Counted from the stretch's first letter, positions 27,951 through 36,696 are shown. The stretch is DNA of 64,000 nt from CBDDGJ01 sp965199285 (GCA_965199285.1 OZ240687.1:744001-808000), one strand, 5' to 3'. Numbers and translations are program-made. Notes: generated by a model not told the origin, from the sequence alone.

Positions 27951-27984
27951 AAAAGCACCATGAAAATGGTGCTTTTCTTTTTTC
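27951..27984 (+). terminator. Rho-independent terminator after gcrA
   Basis: A perfect 11-bp stem (AAAAGCACCAT pairing with ATGGTGCTTTT) closes a GAAA tetraloop and runs into a T-rich tract (CTTTTTTCTG). It starts 36 bases after the gcrA stop and ends before the next SDR gene. It should separate the two transcription units. The A-rich 5' arm means it may also work from the minus strand, although no minus-strand gene needs it here. Confidence 0.9.
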
Positions 27985-28023
27985 TGATTTCGCTTTACTG
28001 TATGTTTAAGGGGGATATGTTTC

Positions 28024-28866
28024 ATGAAAAATTTTACCGATAAAATTTGTGTCGTCACGGGCGCAGGCAGTGGGATTGGGCGCGCCACCGCCTATGCATT
28101 GGGCAAACAAGGCGCGCAACTTATATTAACCGATATAAATGGAAAAAATGTCAAAGCCACCGCCACCACAATCAAAGAACAAGGCGGCAAGGCGGATGCG
28201 CATATTATTGATGCCGCCGACCGCGATGCGGCTTTTGCTTTGGCGGATAAGGTGAAGAAAAAATATGGGGGCGCAGATTTTATCCTCAACAATGCCGGCG
28301 TGGTTAATGTTGGGGAAGTGCAGCGCCTCACTATGGATGATTTTAATTTTGTTATGGATATTGATTTTTGGGGTGTCGTACATGGTACGCAAGCCTTTTT
28401 GCCGCATATGTTAGAAAAAAATAGCGGTCATATTGCCAATATTTCATCTGTCTTTGGGTTGATCGGTGTACCGCGCCAAGCGGCATATAATTCGGCAAAA
28501 TTTGCGGTTTTAGGGTTTACCGAAGCGCTTCGGCATGATTTGGCTGAAACCAATATTGGCGTATCTTGTATTCACCCTGGTGGCATTGATACCAATATTG
28601 CGCGCAATGCCCGCCTCATACAAGAAGAAGATACGGAAGAAACGCGCGCCGAATTTGCCGCTAACTTTAAGGAGGTTGCAAAAACAACGCCCGATAAAGC
28701 CGCGCAAGTCATTCTTAAGGGAGTGAGAAAAAACAAAGCGCGGATTCTAATTGGGGCAGATGCTTATTTTATTGAATGGATTGTCCGCCTGTTCCCTACC
28801 CGCTACAATAAAGTGCTCAATCGGTTTCTCGGCCTTACCGGCGGCACAAACGAGGCGCAGAATTAG
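28024..28866 (+). CDS. SDR family oxidoreductase
   Basis: A 280-residue classical SDR: GAGSGIG near residue 14, NNAG near 89, and catalytic YNSAKFA near 156. The extended C-terminus (AYFIEWIVRLFPTRYNKVL) resembles SDRs annotated as acetoin- or retinol-dehydrogenase-like. AGGGGGA precedes the ATG. It stands alone between the gcrA terminator and the convergent YqgE gene. The substrate is unknown. Confidence 0.9.
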   Translation: MKNFTDKICVVTGAGSGIGRATAYALGKQGAQLILTDINGKNVKATATTIKEQGGKADAHIIDAADRDAAFALADKVKKKYGGADFILNNAGVVNVGEVQRLTMDDFNFVMDIDFWGVVHGTQAFLPHMLEKNSGHIANISSVFGLIGVPRQAAYNSAKFAVLGFTEALRHDLAETNIGVSCIHPGGIDTNIARNARLIQEEDTEETRAEFAANFKEVAKTTPDKAAQVILKGVRKNKARILIGADAYFIEWIVRLFPTRYNKVLNRFLGLTGGTNEAQN

Positions 28867-28891
28867 ACATCAGTAACTCTTTTCTCATCAA

Positions 28892-29452
28892 TCATGCCTC
28901 GCCACTGGTCGGGCTATAATGGAGTGCTGAGACACCAATTTGTTGCAGACAATAGTGGTAGAGATCATCATTTTGGTGAAAGGCAATATTTTCTGCTGCA
29001 TCACAAATCAGCCAGCTATCTTCTTTAAGTTCGGTTTCGATTTGCCCTTTCTGCCAGCCTGCATACCCAAAAAACAAACGATGCTGTTTGGGACAATCAG
29101 TCCGTGCAATAGTTTTTAATATATCAAAGCTGGCCGTAAGTGCATAAATAGCGCCATTGGGAAGAAATGTGTGATCGCCTTGATAGTCCAAACTATGCAA
29201 AACAAAGCCATGATTATCCTGCACTGGTCCGCCAATATAAACCGCTATATTTTCAATATCGGCTTTGGTAAGCCCAACAGGCAGCGTCTCTAGCATATTC
29301 ATCAGCTTTTTGCCTTTTACTTTTTGGTTGAGAATAAACCCCATTGCGCCATCGGCATTATGGTCAAATATATAAATAACGCTCTGGCGAAACCGTTCAT
29401 CCAACATGCCCGGTGCGGCAAGCAATAATTTACCAGTTAAAAAATAACTCAT
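28892..29452 (-). CDS. YqgE/AlgH family protein
   Basis: A 186-residue protein of full UPF0301/AlgH length. Family landmarks are the N-terminal GKLLLAAPGMLDERF, GAMGFILNQ, the IYIGGPVQ-type segment (VYIGGPVQDNHGFVLH) and FFGYAGWQKGQIETEL. Its biochemical role is not settled. It diverges from the DsbD-like gene with a 43-base shared promoter gap, and the peroxiredoxin follows that gene. This trio recurs in alphaproteobacteria. Confidence 0.93.
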   Translation of the reverse strand: MSYFLTGKLLLAAPGMLDERFRQSVIYIFDHNADGAMGFILNQKVKGKKLMNMLETLPVGLTKADIENIAVYIGGPVQDNHGFVLHSLDYQGDHTFLPNGAIYALTASFDILKTIARTDCPKQHRLFFGYAGWQKGQIETELKEDSWLICDAAENIAFHQNDDLYHYCLQQIGVSALHYSPTSGEA

Positions 29453-29495
29453 ATGATGATTGTAATTGTGATAATCTTTTTTTCAAAGGCTAATA

Positions 29496-30281
29496 ATGAA
29501 AAAATGCACTTTTATATTGGGATTACTGATAACTTGTTTGGGTGTCGTTCACGCCACAAGCTGGCAGCAGATAGACGAAGCGCGGGCACGGTTGCATTTT
29601 GCAAAGACAGATGCAGGTTATCAGGGCGCGGTGGAACTGGTTATGGAGGAGGGCTGGCACAGCTATTGGCAATATCCAGGCGCGAGTGGCTTTCCTCCCA
29701 ATTTTTCGTTCCAGCATAAGCAGGATATAGAGTTTGGCGCTATTCACTACCCTGCCCCTTATTTTTTTGATGATGGGGTAGGTGGCTTTTTTGGCTATAA
29801 AACCACCGCCGGATTTTTGTTTTCGCTAACCCCACAGCATTTGCCGGTTGACTTTACGCTTACCCTCTCGGTCGGGATTTGTAAGACAATTTGCATCCCC
29901 CTACAGTTTCACTTTGATGTGACGCTCAACGAAAAACAGTTTACGCCGCTTTCAGCCGATTATATCGCACAGCTGGAAAAGCAACTCCCAAAGCCTGCAA
30001 GAGCAGGTCTATATGCAAGCCGCGCTTATCTAACGCCAGACCGTGTAGCGCTGGAATTTTATATAGAGGGTGAATATATGCGCGCGCCAGTGATTATGCC
30101 ACTTATCACCCACCCTATCGGGCTGGATGTACAAAAGCGTCAAGCGCGTGAAAATTACTTTGCAATTCAATTTCCGCTTCTATATGGTGAGGAACATATC
30201 GACGCTCAATCGCCGCTTTATATTGTAATACGCGATGGCGCGCGCGCCGTGTGGCAAAATATAGATATTGAAACCAAATAG
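29496..30281 (+). CDS. Exported protein with DsbD N-terminal-like (alpha) domain
   Basis: A 261-residue protein with a signal peptide (about 1-20, KKCTFILGLLITCLGVVHA). Its core resembles the periplasmic alpha domain of DsbD: GWHSYWQYPGASGFPP, IHYPAPYFFDD and the paired cysteines in GICKTICIPL. No membrane transporter part or C-terminal thioredoxin domain follows, so it would need a separate membrane electron donor. It is followed by peroxiredoxin after 13 bases, which suggests a thiol-redox unit. The start at 29496 has a weak AAAGG upstream. Confidence 0.85.
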   Translation: MKKCTFILGLLITCLGVVHATSWQQIDEARARLHFAKTDAGYQGAVELVMEEGWHSYWQYPGASGFPPNFSFQHKQDIEFGAIHYPAPYFFDDGVGGFFGYKTTAGFLFSLTPQHLPVDFTLTLSVGICKTICIPLQFHFDVTLNEKQFTPLSADYIAQLEKQLPKPARAGLYASRAYLTPDRVALEFYIEGEYMRAPVIMPLITHPIGLDVQKRQARENYFAIQFPLLYGEEHIDAQSPLYIVIRDGARAVWQNIDIETK

Positions 30282-30294
30282 GGAGATCGTTTAG

Positions 30295-30780
30295 ATGACC
30301 ATAAAATCAGGTGATAAAATACCATCCGCACAATTAATGCATATGGGCGATGCAGGGCCAGCCCCTATTACCACAGATGAGCTGTTTGCTGGCAAGGTGG
30401 TGGCGCTTTTTGCCCTGCCGGGCGCATTTACGCCAACATGTTCGAACCAGCATTTGCCGGGCTTTATCGAAAAGGCTGAAGATATACGCGCAAAAGGCGT
30501 TGATACGATTATCTGTATTTCGGTTAATGATGCTTTCGTAATGGATGCGTGGGGCAAAGCACAAGGCGCATCTGGCAAAGTGATGATGGTAGCTGATGGC
30601 AATGCCGAGCTTACCGAGAAAATGGGGCTGGCGATGGATGGCTCAGGCTTTGGCATGGGCAAACGCAGCTTACGTTATTCTATGATTATCCGTGATGGCG
30701 TGGTTGATACGCTTAATCTTGAAGCCAATCCGGGAGCGGCGGAAGATTCAGGTGCTACGAATTTATTGTCCCAGCTTTAA
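30295..30780 (+). CDS. Peroxiredoxin (Prx5/AhpE-like, 1-Cys or atypical 2-Cys)
   Basis: A 161-residue thiol peroxidase with the peroxidatic motif PGAFTPTCSNQHLPGF (Cys49) and a second cysteine at 74. The Prx5 landmark RYSMIIRDGVV lies near 125. It reduces H2O2 and organic peroxides using thioredoxin or glutaredoxin. GGGAG precedes the ATG by nine bases. A long terminator-like hairpin (part of the dispersed element at 30820) follows the stop by 40 bases. Confidence 0.93.
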   Translation: MTIKSGDKIPSAQLMHMGDAGPAPITTDELFAGKVVALFALPGAFTPTCSNQHLPGFIEKAEDIRAKGVDTIICISVNDAFVMDAWGKAQGASGKVMMVADGNAELTEKMGLAMDGSGFGMGKRSLRYSMIIRDGVVDTLNLEANPGAAEDSGATNLLSQL

Positions 30781-31220
30781 GCCAATAGCGTTACATAAAT
30801 TTAATCTAATTGACAGACGGCTAGCGCGTGTCACTTATGAGGTGATTCATAAGACACGCGCTAAGCTGTTTTTTTACGCATATCCCAATTTTTTACAAAT
30901 ATGGCGGAAAAATGCCAGAATTTATTATAAAAGTGCACTTTTCATGAGATATGCTCTAGGTTTTTCGTCCACGACAGAAATGCTCTCGCATTACACCTCC
31001 ACATTGTCTAAAAAAGGAGGAGGAGGGACGAATTTATCATAAAAGATGATGGCGGGCTTGCCGTTTAGCTTTTAGGCAGAAAGCCTTTCTTTTCCTATAC
31101 TCAAACCATAAAACAGATAGAAAATAAAGTGATCGCACAACCATGCACATCATAATAGAACATAACGCTAATTGATTCTGGTTTGCTCACCTAACATTTA
31201 AAATTTTACAAATATTAATA
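30781..31220. other. 440-base gap between convergent peroxiredoxin and carD genes
   Basis: I see no convincing gene here. The left part holds the dispersed element (30820-30954). Directly after it, 30964-31032 can fold into a closed structure: TTCGTCC (30964-30970) pairs with GGACGAA (31026-31032), enclosing a hairpin AATGC/GCATT with loop TCTC (30979-30992) and CCTCC (30996-31000) paired with GGAGG (31016-31020). The remainder is AT-rich without clear signal. A small structured RNA is possible but unproven. Confidence 0.4.
30820..30954 (+). repeat. Dispersed element, copy A (with terminator-like hairpin)
   Basis: A 135-base block that recurs in inverse orientation at 46382-46518 with about ten substitutions and two one-base indels (about 91% identity). 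Its first 65 bases form a long stem: AGCGCGTGTC pairs with GACACGCGCT, extended by TTATGA/TCATAA inside and CGGCT/AGCTG outside, then T7. This would terminate the peroxiredoxin transcript. The second half carries TGGC...GCCA and the 14-base palindrome AAAAGTGCACTTTT, and is bounded by GCATATC and GATATGC. Both copies lie between convergent genes. Confidence 0.85.
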
Positions 31221-32015
31221 TTAAGCAACTTTCTGACTCTCAAGGTTATCAGATTCTGTATCTGTTTGCCGCTTTGCAGATGTCGTTTGTGCCAGAATAT
31301 TTTCAATCTCAATCACCGCTTCATCATCGGTGATTTTCTTAATAACCGAATATTCGCGGATCATACGCTCAAGCGCCGCTTCATAAAGTTGGCGCTCAGA
31401 ATAAGATTGTTCTGGCTGGCTCTCATTACGATACAGATCGCGCACCACTTCAGAAATCGCCACCATATCACCAGAATTGATCTTTGCTTCATATTCCTGC
31501 GCCCGCCGGCTCCACATTGTGCGTTTAATCCGTGCCCGACCTTTGAGGGTTTTGATAGCGCCGTCCAGCATCTCTTTACCAGCAAGTTTACGCATCCCAA
31601 TCTCTTTGGTTTTTGGCAAAGGTACGCTGAGAGTCATTTTTTCTTTCTCGAAATAAATTACAAATAGATCCAGCGTTGTGCCAGCAACTTCTTTCGTGAC
31701 AATTTCCTGAATCTGGCCAACCCCATGGGCGGGATAGACAATATGCTCATTCACCCGAAACCCTAAGGCGGATCGCCGCACGGTTGTTTTTTCCACCGTT
31801 TTAGCTGTCGTTTTCTTAGCTACGGGCTTCTTTGCTGCTGTTTTTTGGGTGGCAGGTTTTTTAGATGCCGTCTTGCGTGTCGCTGGTTTTTTTATTGTAG
31901 AGACTTTCTTTGTAGCTGCCGTTTCGCGCTTTGTTGCCTTGCCCGCCGAGATCTTACCCGTTACTGCTTTACGCGAAGCCGTGTTCCTTGTAGATGTTTT
32001 TTGTTTTATTGTCAT
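31221..32015 (-). CDS. carD: CarD family transcriptional regulator with a histone-H1-like N-terminal tail
   Basis: A 264-residue protein. Residues 87-230 are a normal CarD/CdnL module: the RNA polymerase-interacting beta domain begins FRVNEHIVYPAHGVG, and the helical DNA-binding part includes TMWSRRAQEYEAKINSGD. Residues 1-80 are almost wholly Lys, Ala, Thr, Ser and Arg with repeats of the type KKPATRKTA. This resembles histone H1 or AlgP-like tails. CarD proteins of alphaproteobacteria are usually near 170 residues and lack this tail. fdxA lies upstream on the same strand with a 297-base gap that holds a palindromic site. Confidence 0.92.
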   Translation of the reverse strand: MTIKQKTSTRNTASRKAVTGKISAGKATKRETAATKKVSTIKKPATRKTASKKPATQKTAAKKPVAKKTTAKTVEKTTVRRSALGFRVNEHIVYPAHGVGQIQEIVTKEVAGTTLDLFVIYFEKEKMTLSVPLPKTKEIGMRKLAGKEMLDGAIKTLKGRARIKRTMWSRRAQEYEAKINSGDMVAISEVVRDLYRNESQPEQSYSERQLYEAALERMIREYSVIKKITDDEAVIEIENILAQTTSAKRQTDTESDNLESQKVA

Positions 32016-32128
32016 CGTAATTCCCCTAATATATTCTATCTGTCGATCATATCCATTCTATAAAAGAGCCTGTCAAAACTGAAGCGGTGCAAGTTACACT
32101 CACACATTCCAAGAAAATCAGCCAAACA

Positions 32129-32148
32129 TTATACGCTTTAGCGTATAA
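32129..32148. promoter_or_regulatory. Palindrome overlapping a possible carD promoter
   Basis: The arms TTATACGC and GCGTATAA are perfect and separated by TTTA. On the minus strand the lower arm contains TATAAT, a good -10 hexamer for carD, whose start is about 112 bases downstream. The -35 region is not convincing. The palindrome may be an operator or an attenuating hairpin in the leader. The rest of the 32016-32312 gap is AT-rich with no gene seen. Confidence 0.4.
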
Positions 32149-32312
32149 AAACTGTTTTAGGTTAGCGTTTAATTGCTCTTTCCCACAAAGATAAATCCGC
32201 TTTTAATTTTCATATACTCAATCAAAAATTATATGCAGAAAGTTTTGTTACGACAAGTATAACACAAAATTTAGAAAATATCAAATACTTGTAAGTATTT
32301 GGAAAATATAGA

Positions 32313-32651
32313 CTAATCGCCTTCACCCGATTCGGCAGAAAAATGCTCTTCAAACTTATTTGCTTTGCCAAGCCAGTCATCGGCATCAGCAGGAGGGTCT
32401 TTTTTCATTGTAATATTTGGCCATTTTTCAGCATATTCAGTATTGAATTCCAGCCATTTTTCCAACCCCTCTTCAGTATCAGCTTTAATTGCCTCAGCCG
32501 GGCATTCCGGTTCGCAAACGCCGCAATCAATACATTCATCAGGATGGATCACCAGCATATTATCCCCTTCATAAAAGCAGTCAACAGGGCACACTTCCAC
32601 GCAATCTGTATATTTACACTTAATGCAGGCATCGGTTACAATATAGGTCAT
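32313..32651 (-). CDS. fdxA: Ferredoxin FdxA (7Fe-8S type)
   Basis: A 112-residue ferredoxin. The first cluster motif has cysteines at 9, 12, 17, 21 and 25 (within CIKCKYTDCVEVCPVDC), and the second at 40, 43, 46 and 50 (CIDCGVCEPEC). This is the [3Fe-4S][4Fe-4S] FdxA pattern with the usual helical C-terminal extension. It could supply electrons to oxygenases such as those in this window, but FdxA is a housekeeping gene in most alphaproteobacteria. It stands in the conserved helicase / S4 / fdxA / carD order. Confidence 0.96.
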   Translation of the reverse strand: MTYIVTDACIKCKYTDCVEVCPVDCFYEGDNMLVIHPDECIDCGVCEPECPAEAIKADTEEGLEKWLEFNTEYAEKWPNITMKKDPPADADDWLGKANKFEEHFSAESGEGD

Positions 32652-32968
32652 TTGTCTCTTCCCAAATCGTTAAATTATGGTTTTACGCGCTCATCTTATA
32701 CGCATAATGCCGGTTTTGTGCAAGCCTCTGCTACGGTATGGGGCTTTTGGATTTGCAGTCACTTTTGTCTTATTGTCTAAGCCCTTGTTAGAGGGAAGGA
32801 AATTAGGTCTGCGCAAAGGCTTTACTGGGGTAAAAGAATAGGCTTGCGACTGCAAGCCCGCCGACCGTTCGGCGCCCTCGCGGAGATGCGCTGCTAAGCA
32901 GCGCTATCGTGAGCGACAAAATCTAGCGCATGTTAACGAAATTACACTAATAATAACGCAACATGCAG
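32652..32968. other. 317-base gap upstream of fdxA with three consecutive hairpins
   Basis: No gene is seen. Three perfect or near-perfect stem-loops follow one another: GGCTTGC/GCAAGCC with loop GACT (32841-32858), CGCCGA/TCGGCG with loop CCGT (32859-32874), and GCGCTGCT/AGCAGCGC with a one-base centre (32888-32904). The last is extended by CTCGC...GTGAG and GAT/ATC. No T-tract follows on either strand, so these are not ordinary terminators. The rest presumably holds the fdxA promoter. Confidence 0.5.
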
Positions 32969-33274
32969 CTAGATAGAGCGATAGAGCTTTTGGGCATTTG
33001 TTGCATTGCCACGGCGGGGGCTGAAGGCGAGAATTTCAATCACCCGTACCCGCTCCGACAGGCTGAAGGTGAGCACATCGCCGATTTTAAGCGTGTAACC
33101 GGCTTTATTTTGCTTTTGTCCATTCACCCGCATATTGCTGTTTTGTACAAATTTTGTTGCGGCGGAGCGGGTTCTTAAAAACCGCGCATGCCAGAGAAAC
33201 TTATCCAGCCTTTGCGTTGTAATATGCGCCGCAATATGGGTTGTAATATCTGTTTCAGAAGGGGTGTTTTGCAT
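32969..33274 (-). CDS. S4-domain RNA-binding protein (Hsp15-like)
   Basis: A 101-residue protein dominated by one S4 domain: QRLDKFLWHARFLRTRSAA, then MRVNGQKQNKAGYTLKIGDV. This is the small Hsp15/HslR-type family, which binds the 50S subunit carrying a stalled nascent-chain tRNA in E. coli. The start is eight bases past the stop of the helicase gene, so the two are probably translated from one message. The C-terminal basic tail of Hsp15 is shortened here. Confidence 0.9.
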   Translation of the reverse strand: MQNTPSETDITTHIAAHITTQRLDKFLWHARFLRTRSAATKFVQNSNMRVNGQKQNKAGYTLKIGDVLTFSLSERVRVIEILAFSPRRGNATNAQKLYRSI

Positions 33275-33282
33275 CGATATAG

Positions 33283-35838
33283 CTATTTTTTGCGTTGAGT
33301 ATTTTTAAGCTGCATAAGCGCCGCAAAAGGGGAATCTTTAGGCGGTGCTTTTTGTTTTTGTTGGTTTCTTTTGTTCGAAATAGGGCGATGAAATTTATAT
33401 TTCCGGGCTTTTGCTCGCCACAGGCTCTGCATTGGGTCAGCATGGGCGGTGCTAGATTTATATCCCAGTCGCTTAAGACATTCGGTTAGCTCTTCTGGGT
33501 TGCATCCCAAAATCGATAACATATCAACTGTGAGACCGTATTGCCCATCGGCTTGTCGATTTTTTCGTAAAAGCTCATCTAGGCGTTCTAAAATATCCAT
33601 CCGGATAATCCGCTCGTCCAAGCTGAAATAACCGATCCGGCGATATAGCGCGGCGGCAAAATGCCCTCGCTTTGCCGAGGTCAGCCCTTGTAAAGAGAGG
33701 TTCAAAAAGGCGGGGTCAGGTTTTTGCGCGCTCATACACATCCAGCTCAGCGCCAAATATTGCGCTGCGGCGGGTTTTAAGAGGGCGGGCATAAAAACAT
33801 TATAGGCGCCAAACCGCACGCCCAGCTTACGCAAAGGGTTACGTTGTGGTTGGTCAAGCACCTTTAAAATATCTGCCACCTCGTGGCGCGGGAGATTGCC
33901 GCCTGCCTCGAGCAACCGAAAGGCCAGCCCACGGGCTTGCGGACTTAACCCGTTTGCTTGTTTGAGACCGAACAGAGGGGCGAGTTTTTCCCGACAAATC
34001 TGCCGCATATAGTCTTGCAAATGTCTTTGTAATTGCCCCCGCAAATCGCCACGAATACAGGGGTCTGCATCCAGCTCTATGGTCGGGGTGAGATAATCAA
34101 GCGTTGCCTTGCCAATTTTAATCCTCGCAATATGTGCCTTGCGCCATAAAATATGCCCTTGTGGATCAAATGACAGAGCCTCATCTTTATCTGTGATGAT
34201 TGTTTGCACATATTGATGCAAAAGCTGTGCTGCTTTCTGCTCAAGCGCTTGCTTGACCTGTTGTGATCCGATTGTTTTCTTGATACGCGGATCACGGTGT
34301 AGCCTTAGCCCTTCTATCCGCCCCAAATAAGCGCCGCCAAAGCTCAGTTCCTGCTGCTCATTAACAGCAATTTCAATGACATCTTGATCCCGCATCATTC
34401 GCATCAATAAGGCTGATTTGCGATCCACAAATTTTTGCGTCAGCCGTTGGTGCAGCGCATCTGATAGTTTATCTTCTACACTCCGCGCGCGGGCTTGCCA
34501 ATGGGCAGGATCGCTCAACCATGTTTCTCTATTGGCAATAAAGGTGCAGCTTCGAATATGCGCGATGCGTCCGGCCAGCGTGTCAAAATCACCATCGGTG
34601 CGCTCACAATGTGATATTTGTGTGTTCATCCACTCATCCGGAATGCTGTCATGATTGCTGATAAACTCAAAAATATCAGCAATCAGTTGCGCATGTTCGG
34701 CAGGTAAAGTTTTCCTGAAATCAGGAATTTGGGCAATATCCCATAATAAAGATATTTGTGACGGGGTTTGAGTCTTGTCGATAATATCCGGGTCACGGCT
34801 TAAAATCTGTAAAGCGCGCATATCATCTGCATTTCTGGTGCGCTGTAAGCCGTCTTGCTCTGGTGGCCGCTCGAGGCTCAATAAAAGCGTGGTGAGGGAT
34901 GAGAAATCCAAATGTCGGTTCCGCCACATAATTTGCTTTACCGGATCAAATTCATGGTTTTCAATCCGCATAATTAGATCTTCATCAAGGTCAGCAATTT
35001 CACCAGTTACCCCAAATGTGCCATCACGAATATGTCGTCCGGCGCGGCCGGCAATTTGTGCAAGTTCGGCAGCGTGCAAGGGGCGATAGGAACGACCATC
35101 AAATTTATGTAAATGGGCGAAGGCAATATGGTCAATATCCATATTCAATCCCATCCCAATCGCATCGGTCGCGACTAAATAATCTACCTCACCCGCCTGA
35201 TACATCGCCACTTGCGCATTGCGGGTGCGGGGACTAAGCGCTCCCATCACCACTGCTGCGCCACCCTTTTGCTGGCGAATAATCTCGCCAATCGCATAAA
35301 CATGTTCGGCAGAAAACGCGGTAACCGCGCAGCGCCGCGGCAGGCGGGATATTTTTTTGAAGCCCGCCCAGTTTAATTGCGAAAGGCGCTCACGGTTTTC
35401 TGGTCTTATTTCGGGAAATAATTTTGCCAGCATGGGACGCATGGTTTGCGCGCCCAACAGCATTGTTTCTTGTCGTCCACGGGCATAAAACAGGCGATCG
35501 GTAAAGACATGTCCGCGTTCATAATCGGCCGCTAGCTGAATTTCATCAATCGCCAGAAAATCAACCGCCACACTTATCGGCATCGCCTCGACCGTGCAAA
35601 TATAAAAACGCGGGCGTGGTGGGATGATCTTTTCTTCGCCGGTTATCAGCGCGACATCGGCGCGGTGAACTTTTCCAAACGCCCCTTTTAGAATACGGTC
35701 ATAAAGCTCGCGGGCGAGCAGTCGCAAAGGCAGACCAATCATGCCCGATTGATAGGCAAGCATACGGGTAACCGCCAAATGGGTTTTGCCTGTATTGGTT
35801 GCCCCTAAAATTGCACGCAGATTTTTCTGTGCTGCCAT
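33283..35838 (-). CDS. SUV3-like DExH-box helicase
   Basis: An 851-residue superfamily-2 helicase. Walker A is GATNTGKTHLA near residue 12, the DExH-type box is DEIQLAADYERGH near 97, and motif VI is QIAGRAGRH near 263. The order resembles mitochondrial SUV3 and its alphaproteobacterial relatives, which unwind RNA. The C-terminal 300 residues have no catalytic motif I recognise and end in a basic tail. It leads the helicase / S4 / fdxA / carD block. Confidence 0.92.
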   Translation of the reverse strand: MAAQKNLRAILGATNTGKTHLAVTRMLAYQSGMIGLPLRLLARELYDRILKGAFGKVHRADVALITGEEKIIPPRPRFYICTVEAMPISVAVDFLAIDEIQLAADYERGHVFTDRLFYARGRQETMLLGAQTMRPMLAKLFPEIRPENRERLSQLNWAGFKKISRLPRRCAVTAFSAEHVYAIGEIIRQQKGGAAVVMGALSPRTRNAQVAMYQAGEVDYLVATDAIGMGLNMDIDHIAFAHLHKFDGRSYRPLHAAELAQIAGRAGRHIRDGTFGVTGEIADLDEDLIMRIENHEFDPVKQIMWRNRHLDFSSLTTLLLSLERPPEQDGLQRTRNADDMRALQILSRDPDIIDKTQTPSQISLLWDIAQIPDFRKTLPAEHAQLIADIFEFISNHDSIPDEWMNTQISHCERTDGDFDTLAGRIAHIRSCTFIANRETWLSDPAHWQARARSVEDKLSDALHQRLTQKFVDRKSALLMRMMRDQDVIEIAVNEQQELSFGGAYLGRIEGLRLHRDPRIKKTIGSQQVKQALEQKAAQLLHQYVQTIITDKDEALSFDPQGHILWRKAHIARIKIGKATLDYLTPTIELDADPCIRGDLRGQLQRHLQDYMRQICREKLAPLFGLKQANGLSPQARGLAFRLLEAGGNLPRHEVADILKVLDQPQRNPLRKLGVRFGAYNVFMPALLKPAAAQYLALSWMCMSAQKPDPAFLNLSLQGLTSAKRGHFAAALYRRIGYFSLDERIIRMDILERLDELLRKNRQADGQYGLTVDMLSILGCNPEELTECLKRLGYKSSTAHADPMQSLWRAKARKYKFHRPISNKRNQQKQKAPPKDSPFAALMQLKNTQRKK

Positions 35839-35913
35839 TATGATTTAGCATGGATAAGAATCGACAAGAAGGCAAGTCGATTCTTTATCTTACTCCTCAC
35901 CTTATTCCCCACC

Positions 35914-36474
35914 TTATTCTTCAGTACCTTTTTCGGGATACCAACATTCACCCTTTTGCTCATGAACAATTTCACCATTATCGCTATTTGTTTCGACATA
36001 ATGATAGCGATTGCGGGTGATTTTCAGCTCGCCAATCGCCCGCACGCGCTTTTTGGTGGTTTCAATTTTCTTATTATTTTCCCGCAAAAACCGGTCTGGT
36101 TTACCATGCAGCCCCAATGTTGAATCGAGATAATCAAAGAAAAGGCGATAGATAAGGGTTTTGCCTTGCGCTTCACGTTCGGCGCGGAAACTGCCGCGCA
36201 CTTTCAAAAATATATGGAAATAATCGCGTGTCTGCCAAGAGGGGAAGGGAATCCCTAGATAACTCATCAAAAATCGTTCCTCGCCAGTTGCGGGGTCTTT
36301 CGCTTCGGGTGAGACGATAAAATCATAAAGCGACTGGCCGCTTTCGGCATCAAACTCACCATCGGCGCAATAAAATAACCGGTCATATTGTGACCAGAAA
36401 TATGTGCGCTTTGTCTCCGCATTGGCGGATATAATCATCACGCTAAAGCAAACCAAGCAAAATAATCCACGCAT
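35914..36474 (-). CDS. Hypothetical secreted protein
   Basis: A 186-residue protein I do not recognise. Residues 1-18 form a clear signal peptide ending at SANA-E. The mature part is charged with aromatic clusters (YFWSQYDRLFYCADGEFD, PFPSWQTRDYFHIF) and only two cysteines, one near each end (in FYCADG and GECWYPEK). These could pair in the periplasm. No lipobox is present. It stands alone, upstream of tRNA-Phe on the opposite strand and behind the helicase gene. Confidence 0.8.
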   Translation of the reverse strand: MRGLFCLVCFSVMIISANAETKRTYFWSQYDRLFYCADGEFDAESGQSLYDFIVSPEAKDPATGEERFLMSYLGIPFPSWQTRDYFHIFLKVRGSFRAEREAQGKTLIYRLFFDYLDSTLGLHGKPDRFLRENNKKIETTKKRVRAIGELKITRNRYHYVETNSDNGEIVHEQKGECWYPEKGTEE

Positions 36475-36620
36475 TATGAACCCCTTTTTGAAGGACGCAA
36501 AATGCTCGATTTTATTCGCAAAAGCAAGCGATTTATTATCTGTTCAAACAGGAAATTTATCTGTTCCAAATTAGGCTAGACAGGAATGTTACCATAGACT
36601 ATAAATCCGCAGACAGATTT

Positions 36621-36696
<76 letters not shown>

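Noticed and set aside
29496..29520. AAAATGCACTTTTATA at the start of the DsbD-like gene as a fragment of the dispersed element
   Set aside because: Similarity to the element palindrome covers about 14 AT-rich bases only and does not extend. Likely chance.
32841..32904. Hairpin cluster considered as an ordinary terminator
   Set aside because: There is no T-tract after any of the stems on either strand. Recorded as structure of unknown function instead.
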